Shown here piece by piece: positions 32,693 to 43,622 of a DNA stretch of 64,000 nucleotides. Each line of letters begins with the position of its first letter. Position 1 is the first letter of the stretch. The notes under the pieces are model-generated. The model ran no database searches. It was not told where the DNA came from and worked only from the letters and a program-made list of their open reading frames with translations. Made by a program: the position numbers and the translations under genes. The DNA is taken from the NCBI GenBank assembly GCA_000151295.1, contig GG745346.1, positions 342,618-406,617 of the forward strand, read 5' to 3'. Source of the DNA: Allomyces macrogynus ATCC 38327. Its lineage: Eukaryota > Blastocladiomycota > Blastocladiomycetes > Blastocladiales > Blastocladiaceae.

Positions 32693-34402
32693 TTACTTCT
32701 TCTTCGGCTGGGTCGTCACGTTGAACTGTCCAAGAAAACACGACATCAGTGAGCGTCGCGCCTCACCCACAAATCAACAACACCGCGGCGAGCGTACCTT
32801 AAAGTGGCAGATGTCGCCGTCCTCAACAATGTACTCCCGCCCGCGCTGAGCATACTTGCCCGCGGCCTTGACGGCCGCCTCGGACCCGAGCTCCTTCAAG
32901 TCGGCAAACTTCATCACGTCGGCCATGATAAACCCGCGCTCGAAGTCGGTGTGAATCACGCCAGCGGCTTGCGGCGCCTTGGACTGCTTGCGCACGGTCC
33001 AGGCGCGGACTATCACAAACCAGTGCGTGTGAGCAACCAACTGGTGGAGGGATGCCGACATTGCGAATACAAACGGTACCTTCGTCAGCGCCCGCCGTGA
33101 AGAAGTAGACGAGCTGCAGAGCCTGGTACCCGGCGACAATGATCTTGGGCAGTGCCGACTGCACGCCCTCGCCAAGCGACTTGAGGTACTCGGTGCGCTG
33201 CGCCTCGTCCATGGTCATGAGCTTTTCCTCGAGCGCGCCCGAGAACGGGATCAGCAGGTCGCCGCCTAAACAACGCGCGGGGAAACATGAGCAATCGAAT
33301 CCAAACACTCCACCATATGGCGGCGCGGCACGTACGGTTGTTGGCGTCGATCCATGCCTTAACCTTGGGCAGGAACTTGTTCTTCTTGCGAATGTAGTCC
33401 TTTTCGCTGAGGTTGGCGAGGTAAATCACGGGCTTGGCCGTGAGGAGGTGCATCGTGTTCAGCACCTCCACTTCGCGAGAGGTCCAGTCGCCCGTGCGCA
33501 CGTCCTTTTTCTGCACTTGGACCCAGTCCAAAACCTTTTTGGCGATCTCGTAATCCTCCTTTTTGGTCTTGGCGTCGGCCCCCTGCCCGGCACGCGCGGC
33601 AAGCTTGCCGAGGTCTTCGACCTTCTTGATGAGGAACTCCTCGTCCTTGAGACGGCTAGATTGCGGTCGAGAGAACGGATCAGGTTCGGTTCTTGAACTC
33701 GCCGGCAATCCACGACGAGACGCGGGATACAACGGAGCTTACGCACAGCTCCTCGTGAATAATCTCCATGTCGCGAACCGGATCGACCTCGTCCTCGACA
33801 TGCGCAATATCCGGGTCGATGAAGCACCGCAGCATGTGGAAAATGCCGTCGACGGCGCGAATATGCGAGAGGAACGCGTTGCCAAGCCCCGCGCCCGACG
33901 ATGCGCCCTTGACGAGACCGGCAATGTCGAGAACCGTCAAAAACGCGGGCACTTTGGACGCGGGCTTGTACATGGTGCAGAGCTGGTCGAACCGCGTGTC
34001 CGGGACGGCGACGCGGCCCTCGGACGGATCGATGGTCGCGAACGGGTAGTTGGCCGAGAGCACATTGCTGTTGGTGAGCACGTTGAAGAAGAGCGACTAC
34101 ACACGTCGGCGATCCACGGGCACGTCATGAGCGATGATTAGACTTGAATTTCGGACAGACGGGCAGCCGTGGGTGGCCAGGACCACGGGCCCTCGCGCTC
34201 GATCACATCGGCCATGGACTTCGACGAGATCAAGGTCGATGGCCATTTGGCGCGACGGAAAGCACGTGGGCCACGATCGAAATCGAGAGCTGGTGCCAAC
34301 CTTGCCCGTGTTCGGAAGGCCGACGACGCCAATCTTCAGGTTGTTGGACGGGCGACCGAGGAGAATCTTTTCGGGGGCCGCTTGCTGCTTCTTCGGAGGC
34401 AT
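32693..34402 (-). CDS. OLA1: Obg-like ATPase 1 (YchF family, 400 aa)
   Basis: Six exons (minus): 34402-34301, 34096-33747, 33655-33336, 33265-33080, 33009-32798 and 32725-32693; phases agree and the length matches OLA1 (about 396 aa). The P-loop GLPNTGKS is split by the first intron, which at 204 nt is unusually long here. [17 protein letters not shown] is the G3 region. NLSEKD is the YchF-specific Asn-x-x-Glu form of G4 that favours ATP over GTP. A coiled coil follows, and then the TGS domain ([19 protein letters not shown]). OLA1 is a ribosome-associated ATPase of the cytosol. The terminal 33-nt exon encodes [10 protein letters not shown]. The gene faces away from the F-box-like gene at 34701 across about 300 bp. 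Confidence 0.95.
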
Positions 34403-34700
34403 GGTGGTTGGATCGTTGGTCGTTGTGCGGTGGCCGTTGACTGAAGCCGGAGCGATGGCGAAGAGAGCAGAATGACATCGAGATGGCCCTCTGCGCAATG
34501 ACAGCTTGTCACGTGACCGGTTGGCTGTGCCCACGCCGGCAAACCGAATCCGACGACGGTGTGTGTTGTCTCAGGCCGGCCTGTCTGCCTGTCTTTATTG
34601 CTGCCGTGCTTTTGCTGGCTGCCCTGAGTCTGACCCGTGTCTTGCCGCATCCATCAAGTTGTGATTCGCGTGCTAGGCGACCTCGAGGACCTCAAGCTCA

Positions 34701-36602
34701 ATGGCGGGCGCTTTGCCGCTCCATCCAATTGACCGTCTTGAGCACTGTGCTCCGTCCCTCAATGTTGATCCCTCAGCTGTGACAATTGGTTCACCCAAAC
34801 CCCACGCCATGGCCTCAACGTTCGAGGTGCTCCCGTTTGACGTTATCGAAGGCATTTGTTTGGCCGTGCACCGGATTTCTCGTGCCGCTCTCCTCCATTT
34901 GGCGCTCGCCTCGCCCGGCCTGTATGCTCCTGCGATCCACACCGCTCTGCGTGAGCCCAGCAACGACATGCAATGGTTCTTCGACAGAGTGATCTCGCGC
35001 GTGACGAGCAGCACCAAATCCCAGCGAGATGCTGGCCGCCGTCACAAGCAAACGCCAGCCACGCCCAACCCTGGCGACGCTATTGCTGTGCTGCGGCATG
35101 TCGTTTCGCCCGTACTCTCAGCATCGAATCTTGAATGTTGTTACCTCGTTCTTCCCTCCCGCTCCAAGGAGTCGTCGTGGACGAGTGTCAATTTTCTGGA
35201 GATGCAAATGCAAGTTGTGCTGCGGATCCCTTTTGCACAAGTTCGCCACTTTGTCGTGTGCCGTCTCAGCAAACAGCATGTCATTGCGTTCCCGCCTTTC
35301 CTCGAGTCGCTCACCATTGATCATTCTTGGATTCCAGACGAGCAATCGCAAACATTGCCACCCACGCTTCAGTCTCTTCGTATTGTTACAATGGGCTCGG
35401 CCTACTTCAATTTGCGGGTTCTCGCGTGCCACCTCCCTTGCGTGCTCAGCCGCCTCGAACTTGTCATTGATCAGCTGGACGACCAGACTTTGGCCAGTTT
35501 TTTCGACCAGTTGCCCCAAACACTAGAGTCTCTCAGCGTCTGGGCTGGCCAAAAAGCACGACAGCTTATGCCTGAAAGCGAAGAAAAGAGCTCCATGGCG
35601 CTTTTCAAGCGCCTTACCATGCTGCCGCGACTGACAGTGCTGGAGCATCATGCCTGGCATCTTTGTCATCTCGATGCGCTTGTCCTGGCTCTCAACGCGC
35701 GCCGACTCGATAATGACGTGAAGCCGCTGCGCTCCTTGACTCTAGGTTTATTGCAACCGATGGAACTTGACAACCTGGCTGCTCTTTCACGCGTGGAGTC
35801 GCGGCCGACGCTTCATGTCGAATCAGTGGACGTGCATTTTCATGAGTGGAACTGCTTCGATATCGATCTGGACGTCATTGACAGGCTCGTGAGAACGGTG
35901 ATCCCCAGGCTGCCCATAGGCACGCGTGCCATGCGAGTGGGTCTCCCCACCTGGGAACCAAGTTGGGCCGAAGCTCTGGGACACGTTTTGCATCCTGGCC
36001 TTTGCCACCTTACCATGGAAACCAATGGCGGGGCAGACGATCCGCAAACGTTCCCGTTTGATTCCATGAACTTTCCTGTCGATCTGCGCACGCTCTCGCT
36101 GCACGCGTGTGCCTACTCGTTTGGCTCGGTCACATTCAGCACTGTACCTCAGCCATTGCGTGTACCGGCTACGCTTGAACAACTTGACCTCTCTCGAAAC
36201 TACTTCTCGACTGCTGACCTTAATGGTCTCTTCCCACATGGGTGGCCACCGCAGTTGCAAGTGTTGCGGCTCGACAACAACTTTCTGACCCAACTGCCGC
36301 GCCAAATGCCACCAGAATTGCGCAGGTTGAGTTTGAAGTCGTGTGCTCAAGTTTGCGAAGATGATGACCAGGAGGCTTGGGCTGCCTCGCTTCCCTTGTC
36401 ACTTCGTGCTCTCGACGTGAGCGAGTGTGGACTCAACGACCACATCGTCGAGGGGCTATTGAAATGGGCCCAGAAGCTGCCACGGCCTCATGCGAGGCGT
36501 GTTCATATTCACGCGGAAGATTGCAACTTCGAATCGCCGACGATTGTGAAGAGGTTGCGCGAAGTTGTTGGCATGTTTGATGCTGGTTACTGGTTTGATT
36601 GA
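34701..36602 (+). CDS. F-box-like/LRR protein, subtype B (633 aa)
   Basis: Single exon. The F-box-like segment is FEVLPFDVIEGICLAVHR, then LLHLALASPGLYAPAIHTAL. A long irregular LRR domain ends in a clear C-terminal LRR block: LEQLDLSRNYFSTADLNGLF, LQVLRLDNNFLTQLP, LRRLSLKSCAQ and LSLRALDVSECGLND. The closest relative in the window is the next gene, 37395-39251, in the same orientation, so the pair probably arose by tandem duplication. Translation could start at 34701 or at the ATG at 34809, which gives an N-terminus nearer that of the neighbour. Function is unknown; a ubiquitin-ligase substrate adaptor is only an analogy. Confidence 0.75.
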   Translation: MAGALPLHPIDRLEHCAPSLNVDPSAVTIGSPKPHAMASTFEVLPFDVIEGICLAVHRISRAALLHLALASPGLYAPAIHTALREPSNDMQWFFDRVISRVTSSTKSQRDAGRRHKQTPATPNPGDAIAVLRHVVSPVLSASNLECCYLVLPSRSKESSWTSVNFLEMQMQVVLRIPFAQVRHFVVCRLSKQHVIAFPPFLESLTIDHSWIPDEQSQTLPPTLQSLRIVTMGSAYFNLRVLACHLPCVLSRLELVIDQLDDQTLASFFDQLPQTLESLSVWAGQKARQLMPESEEKSSMALFKRLTMLPRLTVLEHHAWHLCHLDALVLALNARRLDNDVKPLRSLTLGLLQPMELDNLAALSRVESRPTLHVESVDVHFHEWNCFDIDLDVIDRLVRTVIPRLPIGTRAMRVGLPTWEPSWAEALGHVLHPGLCHLTMETNGGADDPQTFPFDSMNFPVDLRTLSLHACAYSFGSVTFSTVPQPLRVPATLEQLDLSRNYFSTADLNGLFPHGWPPQLQVLRLDNNFLTQLPRQMPPELRRLSLKSCAQVCEDDDQEAWAASLPLSLRALDVSECGLNDHIVEGLLKWAQKLPRPHARRVHIHAEDCNFESPTIVKRLREVVGMFDAGYWFD

Positions 36603-37394
36603 ATGCGGTAACTTGCTGCGCTTTTTCATCTTCTCACTTGACGTTCTGCAAGCATCCAAGGCTCAACTCTTCGAGCCTTGCAGGCGCATGCTCCTCAGCA
36701 AACAGCACTTGCTCTGTGCTTCTGTTGACCTCGCTGCTCTTGTAACCGTCCATTTGGTCTCTTTTCTTCGTCATCTTCAGGCTCTTCATTTTGGTGGAAG
36801 ACAGCAAGAGTTGTTACATTCTGTTTGTTGCTGTTTTCTGCACCAGCCTTCTGTTCATGCCACGGTCTGGTTCTGAATATTCAGAGCACTGGTGTCGACT
36901 GGATTTCGCGATCTTCGCGCGCTTGGAGTTCTTAATGAGCTGTGTCGTTGTTCGGAGAGGAGTGTGAGCATCGACCACATGCTGCACGCACCATTGCTTC
37001 TGGCCCCATGATTTGCCAGCTATCGAAGCAAGCACGGCCCAGACCAACCACTTCGTGACTGTTCACGTTTTCTGGTTTTCTGGTGCAGGTCAACGCCAAA
37101 CGGGGCTCGACCGCGAACAACTCAATTCGACCTATTTGACAGATTTACATGTGCCCTGACAATCCGACGGTCATCATGTACGCAGCACATCGAACTGCGT
37201 CAGAATCCGTTCAAGCCCGCTCAACGTGTTCGAGCGTCATGCTCTTGAGAACTCCTCTCCCTCCCTGATGGCCGCTCATCACTCCGTGCTTCATCAGTCT
37301 CCTTGATCCGCTCGCTTCGCGACTTGAAGCCCGTTGCCGAATTCATTACTCGTTCGCAATCAGTGCACCCAGCGTTGACGCTGGGGCTCCAGTC
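36603..37394. other. Spacer between tandem F-box-like genes
   Basis: About 790 bp, with no supportable coding content on either strand. It presumably holds the 3' UTR of the first copy and the promoter of the second. Confidence 0.5.
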
Positions 37395-39251
37395 ATGGAC
37401 ACCCCAACTTCAACCGCAACTGTGCCCACCAATAATCGTGTCACCGCTTCCATTCTCGAGGGGCTGCCTTTTGACGTGATTGAAGATATTTGCGCGGCTG
37501 TGGACCGCGTTTCGCGCGTTACGCTTCTTAATCTCGCGCTCGCCTCGCCCACATTTTACGCTGCTGCAATTCATACGGCATTGCGTCAGTACAACAAGAG
37601 CATCTGCTGGAAAATGGACAGAGTAATCCCTCTTGCGGCCAGCAACGACAATGCAAAAAACGAAACTCCAAACCACTATCAAGTACGGAGGTGGCCCGAA
37701 CTAGACCCAGGCGATTTCATTGCTGCGCTGCGGCACCATGTCGGTTCACCCAACCAGGACCCGAGAATGCTCGATCTCGAATGTTGCTACCTCGTCCTCC
37801 CCAGACGCTCCTTGAATTGGATGTGTTCTCCGACCACCGTCAATTTTGAGCGGTACAACCGCTTGCCTGTGGTGCGGATCCCGCTTGAGCAAGTTCGTCA
37901 TTACGCCATGCTCCACTCCAGTCTGAACCAGAATGCTGTTGCTGTTCCGTTCCCGCCTTTCCTCCACTCGCTCAATGTCGAGACTTTGTTGGTTCCAGGC
38001 GAGGTATGGCATACCTTGCCACGTACTCTCAAGTCTTTACGCATCGTTGCAAATCGTTCGGAACATGCTCCCAACTTGCAGGCAATGTTGGCCAGTCATT
38101 TTCCACCCGCCCTTTGCCACCTGACACTTGACGTGGCATCGCTCAGCGACCAGAACTTGGCCAGCGTATTTGACACGCTCCCTGAAACAATTGAGTCGCT
38201 CAACGTTGGCCCTAGCGTCTTTGACCCGCACTGGGAATACCCAAACAAGAATGCGGTGGTGCTTGCCGAGCGTCTTCTTTCGTTGCCACGACTTACCACG
38301 CTCCAGCATCGTGCGTGGGACATGCGCCATTTCCAAGCGCTGTTGCAAGCCCTCCACGCACGCCAGTATGAACCGACCCTGAAGTCACTGCACACGCTGA
38401 AACTTGTGTTATTGCAGCCGCCCGAACGCGACGTTGTCATTGACTGCTTGCGCTTGGAGTCGCCAGTGATTCTCGAGTCGCTCAACGTGGGACTCGACCT
38501 GCGGGAAGGTTCTGACGTGGATTCGGACGTCTTCGACGAGTTTATTGTGTCGCTCATTGCTGTTCTGCCAACAGGAACAAAGGAAATGCACGTCCGCTTT
38601 CCCGAGTGGACGCCGAGCTGGGCCAATGCGCTTGCAAAGAAGCTGCATCCTGGACTTCACGAGCTGGCACTTTATGGAGGTAGTTTCGGCTCGTCCTTGT
38701 TCCCGTTTGATACAATGCACTTTCCCGGCTCACTCCGCTCAATTTCGCTGTGTACCAATGACGATGCGCTCATGTTCATGGTTGTGCCACAGCAGCTGTG
38801 TGTACCGGACACACTCCAGTGCCTTGACCTCTCAAACAATGGACTCTCGACGGCTGATCTCGCTGGCCTACTTCCTCGCGGGTGGCCACCAGGGCTGCTC
38901 ACGTTGCGGCTGGACGGCAACAAAATGAATCAGTTCCCACGCCAGTTGCCTCCGAATTTGCGCGAGTTAAGTTTGAGGTACTGTTTCTTGCTTCGCGAAG
39001 ATGAGGACCAAGAAGAATGGGCAGCCTCACTGCCCGACTCTCTTCGCATGCTCGACCTGAGCGAATGTGGCGGACTTAGCGGCCGCTTTGCTCACGGGCT
39101 AGTTGATTGGGCTCAAAGTTTGCCAGAGAAGGATGCGCTCAGTGTCGATGTCTTTGCGGAAGGGTGTGATCTGTGTGAAGATATTCCCCCTCCTTTCGAT
39201 AATTACATCTTCGAGTGGTTCGAAGCGTTTCCCTTTCGCATCTCCTACTAA
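37395..39251 (+). CDS. F-box-like/LRR protein, subtype B (618 aa)
   Basis: Single exon from ATG at 37395. After a short Thr-rich start, the F-box-like segment is LEGLPFDVIEDICAAVDR, then LLNLALASPTFYAAAIHTAL. The LRR domain parallels the upstream neighbour block for block, including LQCLDLSNNGLSTADLAGLL, LLTLRLDGNKMNQFPRQ and LRMLDLSECGGLSGRF. The two proteins are clearly homologous but heavily diverged, so the duplication is not recent. Codon third positions are mixed, unlike the GC-biased housekeeping genes nearby. A 19-20 nt T run lies about 20 bp after the stop codon. Confidence 0.75.
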   Translation: MDTPTSTATVPTNNRVTASILEGLPFDVIEDICAAVDRVSRVTLLNLALASPTFYAAAIHTALRQYNKSICWKMDRVIPLAASNDNAKNETPNHYQVRRWPELDPGDFIAALRHHVGSPNQDPRMLDLECCYLVLPRRSLNWMCSPTTVNFERYNRLPVVRIPLEQVRHYAMLHSSLNQNAVAVPFPPFLHSLNVETLLVPGEVWHTLPRTLKSLRIVANRSEHAPNLQAMLASHFPPALCHLTLDVASLSDQNLASVFDTLPETIESLNVGPSVFDPHWEYPNKNAVVLAERLLSLPRLTTLQHRAWDMRHFQALLQALHARQYEPTLKSLHTLKLVLLQPPERDVVIDCLRLESPVILESLNVGLDLREGSDVDSDVFDEFIVSLIAVLPTGTKEMHVRFPEWTPSWANALAKKLHPGLHELALYGGSFGSSLFPFDTMHFPGSLRSISLCTNDDALMFMVVPQQLCVPDTLQCLDLSNNGLSTADLAGLLPRGWPPGLLTLRLDGNKMNQFPRQLPPNLRELSLRYCFLLREDEDQEEWAASLPDSLRMLDLSECGGLSGRFAHGLVDWAQSLPEKDALSVDVFAEGCDLCEDIPPPFDNYIFEWFEAFPFRISY

Positions 39252-40039
39252 ACTCCAAACGCGTAGCAAGTCTTTTTTTTTTTTTTTTTTTGCCCAGGTG
39301 CTGTCGCCCATGTTCTTTTCTCTGAAACTTGGCTGAAAGTCGCCCGCGGTTTTCCCATTCCGTTTGAAATATCGATTTCCTCTCATGTGCACGGCCTGTA
39401 ATGGCGGTTCGACCTTGATATTATACAGTTTTGCAAAATGAATCCAAGGTGATGATGCGTCTCTCTGGTCAAAAATGAGAACCCGACTTCTCCTTCTCTT
39501 TGGACGTACTCACCAGTGGAGAGGATTATCACTGCCGTTGAAGTGGTCGTGCGATTCTCCTGACTGTTTCATCAAGATGCCTGCATGCAAGGCGGTCATT
39601 TTGCCCATGAAGAGTATCGGCGCTGGACGCCTGCTGGCCCTCGGACTGTTGGTGCTTGTCGACTTGCACCCCAGAGGATTTGCTCGGAATGTTTTGTCGG
39701 GGCTCCCCCCTGACTCCCCGCAGCAGAACCATGAGAGCTACCAGAAGGAATCGGAATTTGGAGCTGTATACTATCTCCCATCAAAATGCTTTGGACTTTG
39801 GCCCAGTAGGGTGGCCTGGTCTGCAAGAAAGTTTGTGGTGTGGGTGACGTGGTGGCAGCACACCAACGAAAGATTTAATCCTCCCGGCAGGACCACCATG
39901 GATGGAGAAGGCCGCCCTCACATCGTGCCAGTCCATTGTCACTTCCACAGGCCGCACAAGACTTGCTCGTGGATACTCTCATCTTGACCCATAAATTGGC
40001 CCAACACGCCGGCGATCGAGCGCCGTCTAGTAACGCGTC
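39252..40039. other. Intergenic with a poly-T tract
   Basis: A poly-T run lies at about 39271-39290. A 170-residue plus-strand frame (39475-39987) contains a hydrophobic stretch but no family resemblance, and I do not call it. Nothing else is supportable. Confidence 0.45.
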
Positions 40040-40267
40040 ATGGCCCCACGCTCCTGTGCGCGACTTGAGGCCATACCGCCTGATGTGATTCAACACTTGT
40101 GCCAGTGGGTGCTTGCTCGCGGTGGCCGGAAATCCCTCATGCACCTGGCCCTTGTTTCGTCCCAGTTTTTTGCGCCAACGATTCGACTGGCAATGGCCGA
40201 ACCAAGCGATTCAGATTACGACTTTGACGCGTCCGGCCCTGGAGAAAGCATCGACCCGGCCAAGTAG
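40040..40267 (+). pseudogene. F-box-like fragment (75 codons), family remnant
   Basis: The frame MAPRSCARLEAIPPDVIQ, then LMHLALVSSQFFAPTIRLAM, has the F-box-like signature and spacing of subtype B, but stops after an acidic stretch (SDSDYDFDASGPGES). No LRR domain follows in any frame that I can join. It is best read as a truncated copy. Expression as a stand-alone small protein cannot be excluded. Confidence 0.5.
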
Positions 40268-40461
40268 TGGAGGAGTCATTTGGGTCTGTTTACCGTTGGC
40301 GTCATGTTTTTGGACGACGAGGCGCGTTCTGATGACGACGGAGACGTGACTTTGACTGACCCTGGTCCATTCACTTGATCTTGTCCGTGCACACCGCCAA
40401 GCGCCGAGTTATGGGCTCATCGGAACTAGGCACCGCCCTCTCCACAATTTCATCGAAGTGG

Positions 40462-41352
40462 TCAACCGCGCCGATCCCTGGACGCAAGCTGCGTTACAAT
40501 TCCATTTCTGCACCTGGGGGCGACCATGCCATACAGTAACAGCAGAGTCGGTGGAAGGTGCACCTGGTATTTACACCACCCATCGCCCTGGCTCCTGAAA
40601 CTCAGATGGACTGACGTCAGGTTTGGTGGGATGGCCCACATTTGAATTGAATGGTCAACAATCGTCACATGGCCATGCAATGCCGTGTGTGGCACGCATA
40701 GGTACGACGAGATTACATTAGAGTCGCCGGAGAAGGTCAGGCTTCGGCCGCGCGTCAACTCCTTTGCGTCAATGACCTATTCTGCGAGCCGCATGGCGAG
40801 AATGAAGTACACGCGCATCGAATGGGTATGTGTAATTGCAACGAGATGGCCCACCGCATCACCAGTCCAGTCGGGTGCAGAGACATGAACGAGGCATTTG
40901 ACACTCTGGGGCAAGGGTGCCGAGGCCCCAATCCCATCGCCATGCCGGATGGCCACCTCTAAAGCCGTGGCATACCAGTATGGAGACGTTCGCGCAAGGG
41001 CCACGACGACAGAGTAATCGACCTCTGAAGGAAATTCATGACGTGCAGCCAGGTGCTTGGCAATGCGGGACTTCACATCGGTCGGCAGGGCCTCAAAGGC
41101 GGATACGTGGTGGTTGGCAGGTTCCACCAGCTCGCCGCCATGAAGGTCAGCTTGAGAATTGGTGTGCGACAAGTGCGTTGCATCGGCAGCGTTCTGGTGC
41201 AAATCAATGCCTCCATGCTTGGGGGGAGCGTTTCCATTGTCGTGAGGTTTCAGGAGGGGCGCAACGGGTCGACCTTGAGCGATCGATATCTCTAAACAAC
41301 ACATCGGCTTGGTGCTCTTGGTGATGTGGTCGCACAGCTTACTGGAGTGCAA
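40462..41352 (-). pseudogene. F-box-like subtype A relative with an in-frame stop
   Basis: The minus strand from 41352 reads FEALPTDVKSRIAKHLAA, then VVALARTSPYWYATALEVAI, closely matching the intact subtype A gene at 3342 (FEALPTDVKKSIAKQIL, HTSPHWYAHALHVA). The frame meets TAG at 40779-40777 and then continues in the same frame as NVISSYLCVPHTALHGHV and PPTLLLLYGMVAPR. These correspond to DVITSYLRVAPAAMLGHL and PVTLCTLMVSAVPR of the intact protein. The rest of the LRR domain is missing. A single substitution therefore stops it before the LRR region, and the 3' half is lost. Confidence 0.65.
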
Positions 41353-41678
41353 ATGTGTCAGAAGTTCTTATGCTCGGTCGTCACTTCTCTTCTCTTTTCG
41401 TTGGATTTGCTCCTCTTGTCGCCATCATGTATCAAGGCCTGGCCTGCGCAAGAGGGGAGGAGCAGTTTCCTTCCTCCAAATCCGGCCCAAACCCGGTCAA
41501 TTGGAAGGCAAATGGCGATGGGCATGGATCAGGGGTCGGATCGTGGTCGTTCAAGCTAGCAGGGACCGTGCCTGACCTCAATGCACCGCATTCAACGACC
41601 AAGCAGGTTCCCGATGGCGGACTTAACCTTTTCCACCATTATGATCACACTCTCGCTGAGCAACCGCACGACTCGGCA
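41353..41678. other. Intergenic; nothing supportable
   Basis: Short spacer between the F-box-like relic and the 3' end of the Hsp70 gene, both on the minus strand. Only unsupported frames are seen. Confidence 0.5.
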
Positions 41679-43622
41679 TCACTGCCCCTCGCTGCCACCC
41701 ACCACATCCAAATACTCGGCCACGACCGCATTCGCACGCGCCTCGACGTCCGCCAACACTTGCTCGAAATCGACCCGCCCGACATCCTCGCCAGCATAAT
41801 CCAACCAATGCAGCGTTTCGGCCACCACCGATTCGAGCCGGTCCACGTCCTCGCCGCACATCCGTGCCGCAACGGGCGGGTTGCGCACGGTGTTCCCGCG
41901 CAGCGTCACGACATACCGCTCGAGCCGGTTCCGCGCGCGGATTCGCGCGGCTGCTTCGTGGTCGGCTTTGCACATCCGGTCCAGGTCCGTGCGCATGCGG
42001 TCGAGATCAACTTGTAAAAGCCGGTTGGGGCCCGTGATCTTGGCCGTAACGCGGTGCTGGTCGAGGTCGTCGGTGACCGTCACGGCCAGGTGCGCAGCGG
42101 CATCGAGGTCAAACGTGACGTGGATGTGCGGCGTTTCGGGCGTGAGGGCGGAGAGGTCGAGTCGCCCAAACAAGGGCGTCAAGTTTTCGTAGACGAGGAT
42201 GAAGTCAGGCGGCGGGGTGCTCGGGTCGAGGGGAACCAGTTCGGCCTTGCGCGCAGGAACGATCGTGCCGCGCGGGACGATCGGAATGAGTGGGCCGTTG
42301 CCGACTTGCAGGCTTAGTGTGTGCGGGACGACGTCGAGTAAAGTCAAGTCGTGGATCGCGGTCGACGGGTCGCGCGACAGGATCGCGCCCATAATGGCCG
42401 CGCCGTGTACCGCCGCGTCCTGCGAGCCCAGCGTGATTCGCGCACGGCCGCCAAACATGTCGGCGAGGAGCTGCTGGACTTTGGGCATGCGCGACGCGCC
42501 GCCGACGAGCAGAATTTCGTGCACGTTGCTCGGTTCCATATGTGCGTCGCGCAGCACCTGCTCGACGGGCTCGACGACGGCGCGAAACAGGTCATCGCAC
42601 ATGTCCTCGAACCGAGCACGGGTGACTGTCGTGCAAACGTCGGTGCCGGGGCAACAGCTCCTCGATAACAACGGGCGCCAACTCGGCCGACGACAGGGCG
42701 CACTTGGCGCGCTCGCACGCCCGACGCACGCGGGCCATGGCGCGCTGGTCACGCGACAAGTCCTTGTGGTACCGACGGCGAAGTTCTTGCACGAGGTAGG
42801 TCGTGAGCCGGTGGTCGAAATCAATCCCGCCAATGTCCAAGCGCGCCGCTGTCGACTTGACTTCCACGACCGAGTCCTCGATTGTCGTGAGCGAGACGTC
42901 CAGCGACCCGCCGCCGAAACCCACGACCAGCACGTTGCGCTCGCCTTCGCTGGTCGCGTCCTTGGTCGCGAGGCAGTGCGCCATGGCGACAGCCGACGGC
43001 GCATTGAGCAGCCGCACAAAATCAAACCCGGCAATCGTCGCCGCGTCCATGGCCGCTTGCCGCTGCGCGGTGGTGAACGTTGACGGGACCGTAAGAACGG
43101 CGTGCATGACCGCCGTGCCGAGATGCGTCTCGGCCGTGGCCTTGAGGTTGCGTAAGAGCATGGCTGTGAGTTCCTCGGGCGCGAACTGCTTGATGCCGTG
43201 CACGTTGTCGACCAGCTCGACGCACGGACTCCCGCGGTCATCGCTCGTGACCGTAAACGGCCAGTGGAGCATGTCCGACTGCACGGCCTCGTCATCGAAT
43301 CGGCGGCCCAAGAGCCGCGGCAGGTCTCGAATCGTGTTGGTCGGGTTCACGGCTGCTTGGAGAGTCGCGTCGGCGCCAAAAAGGCGGCGCGTGGGCGTGA
43401 ACGCGATGCACGACGGCATGGTAGAGCGTCCTTGGATGTCGGTCATGAGGTTGACTTGGTCATGGTGCCAAATGGCGACGCGCGCAGATGACGTGCCGAG
43501 ATCTGGCCAAGGGTCGACAGAAACCCATCCCGATTAGTGGCTGCAAAAGCTGGATTATTGGTCCAGGTGGAAAAATATTTACCGATGCCAATCGTAGGCA
43601 GCTTGAGTGCGGGCAGCTGCAT
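41679..43622 (-). CDS. Divergent Hsp70-family protein, one frameshift
   Basis: Exon 1 is 43622-43583 (MQLPALKLPTIGI). An 80-nt intron with GTAAAT donor and CAG acceptor follows, and exon 2 is 43502-41679. Joining them restores the Hsp70 opening GIDLGTSSARVAIW. Further landmarks are NPTNTIRDLPRLLGRRFDD, VPSTFTTAQRQAAMDAA, the second signature VLVVGFGGGSLDVS (canonical Asp replaced by Gly) and the third HEILLVGGASRMPKVQQLL, followed by a substrate-binding domain. There is no EEVD or ER-retention ending; the protein ends VVGGSEGQ. The frame shifts at GGGG 42648-42651, where one base too many separates IEELLP from GTDVCTTVTRARFEDM. With that corrected it is about 620 aa. It is probably an atypical cytosolic Hsp70 and is clearly not the main one. 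Confidence 0.8.

Noticed and set aside
39475..39987. 170-codon plus-strand frame between the tandem F-box-like genes and the fragment at 40040
   Set aside because: One hydrophobic stretch but no family resemblance, no splice logic and unremarkable composition. Too weak to call.
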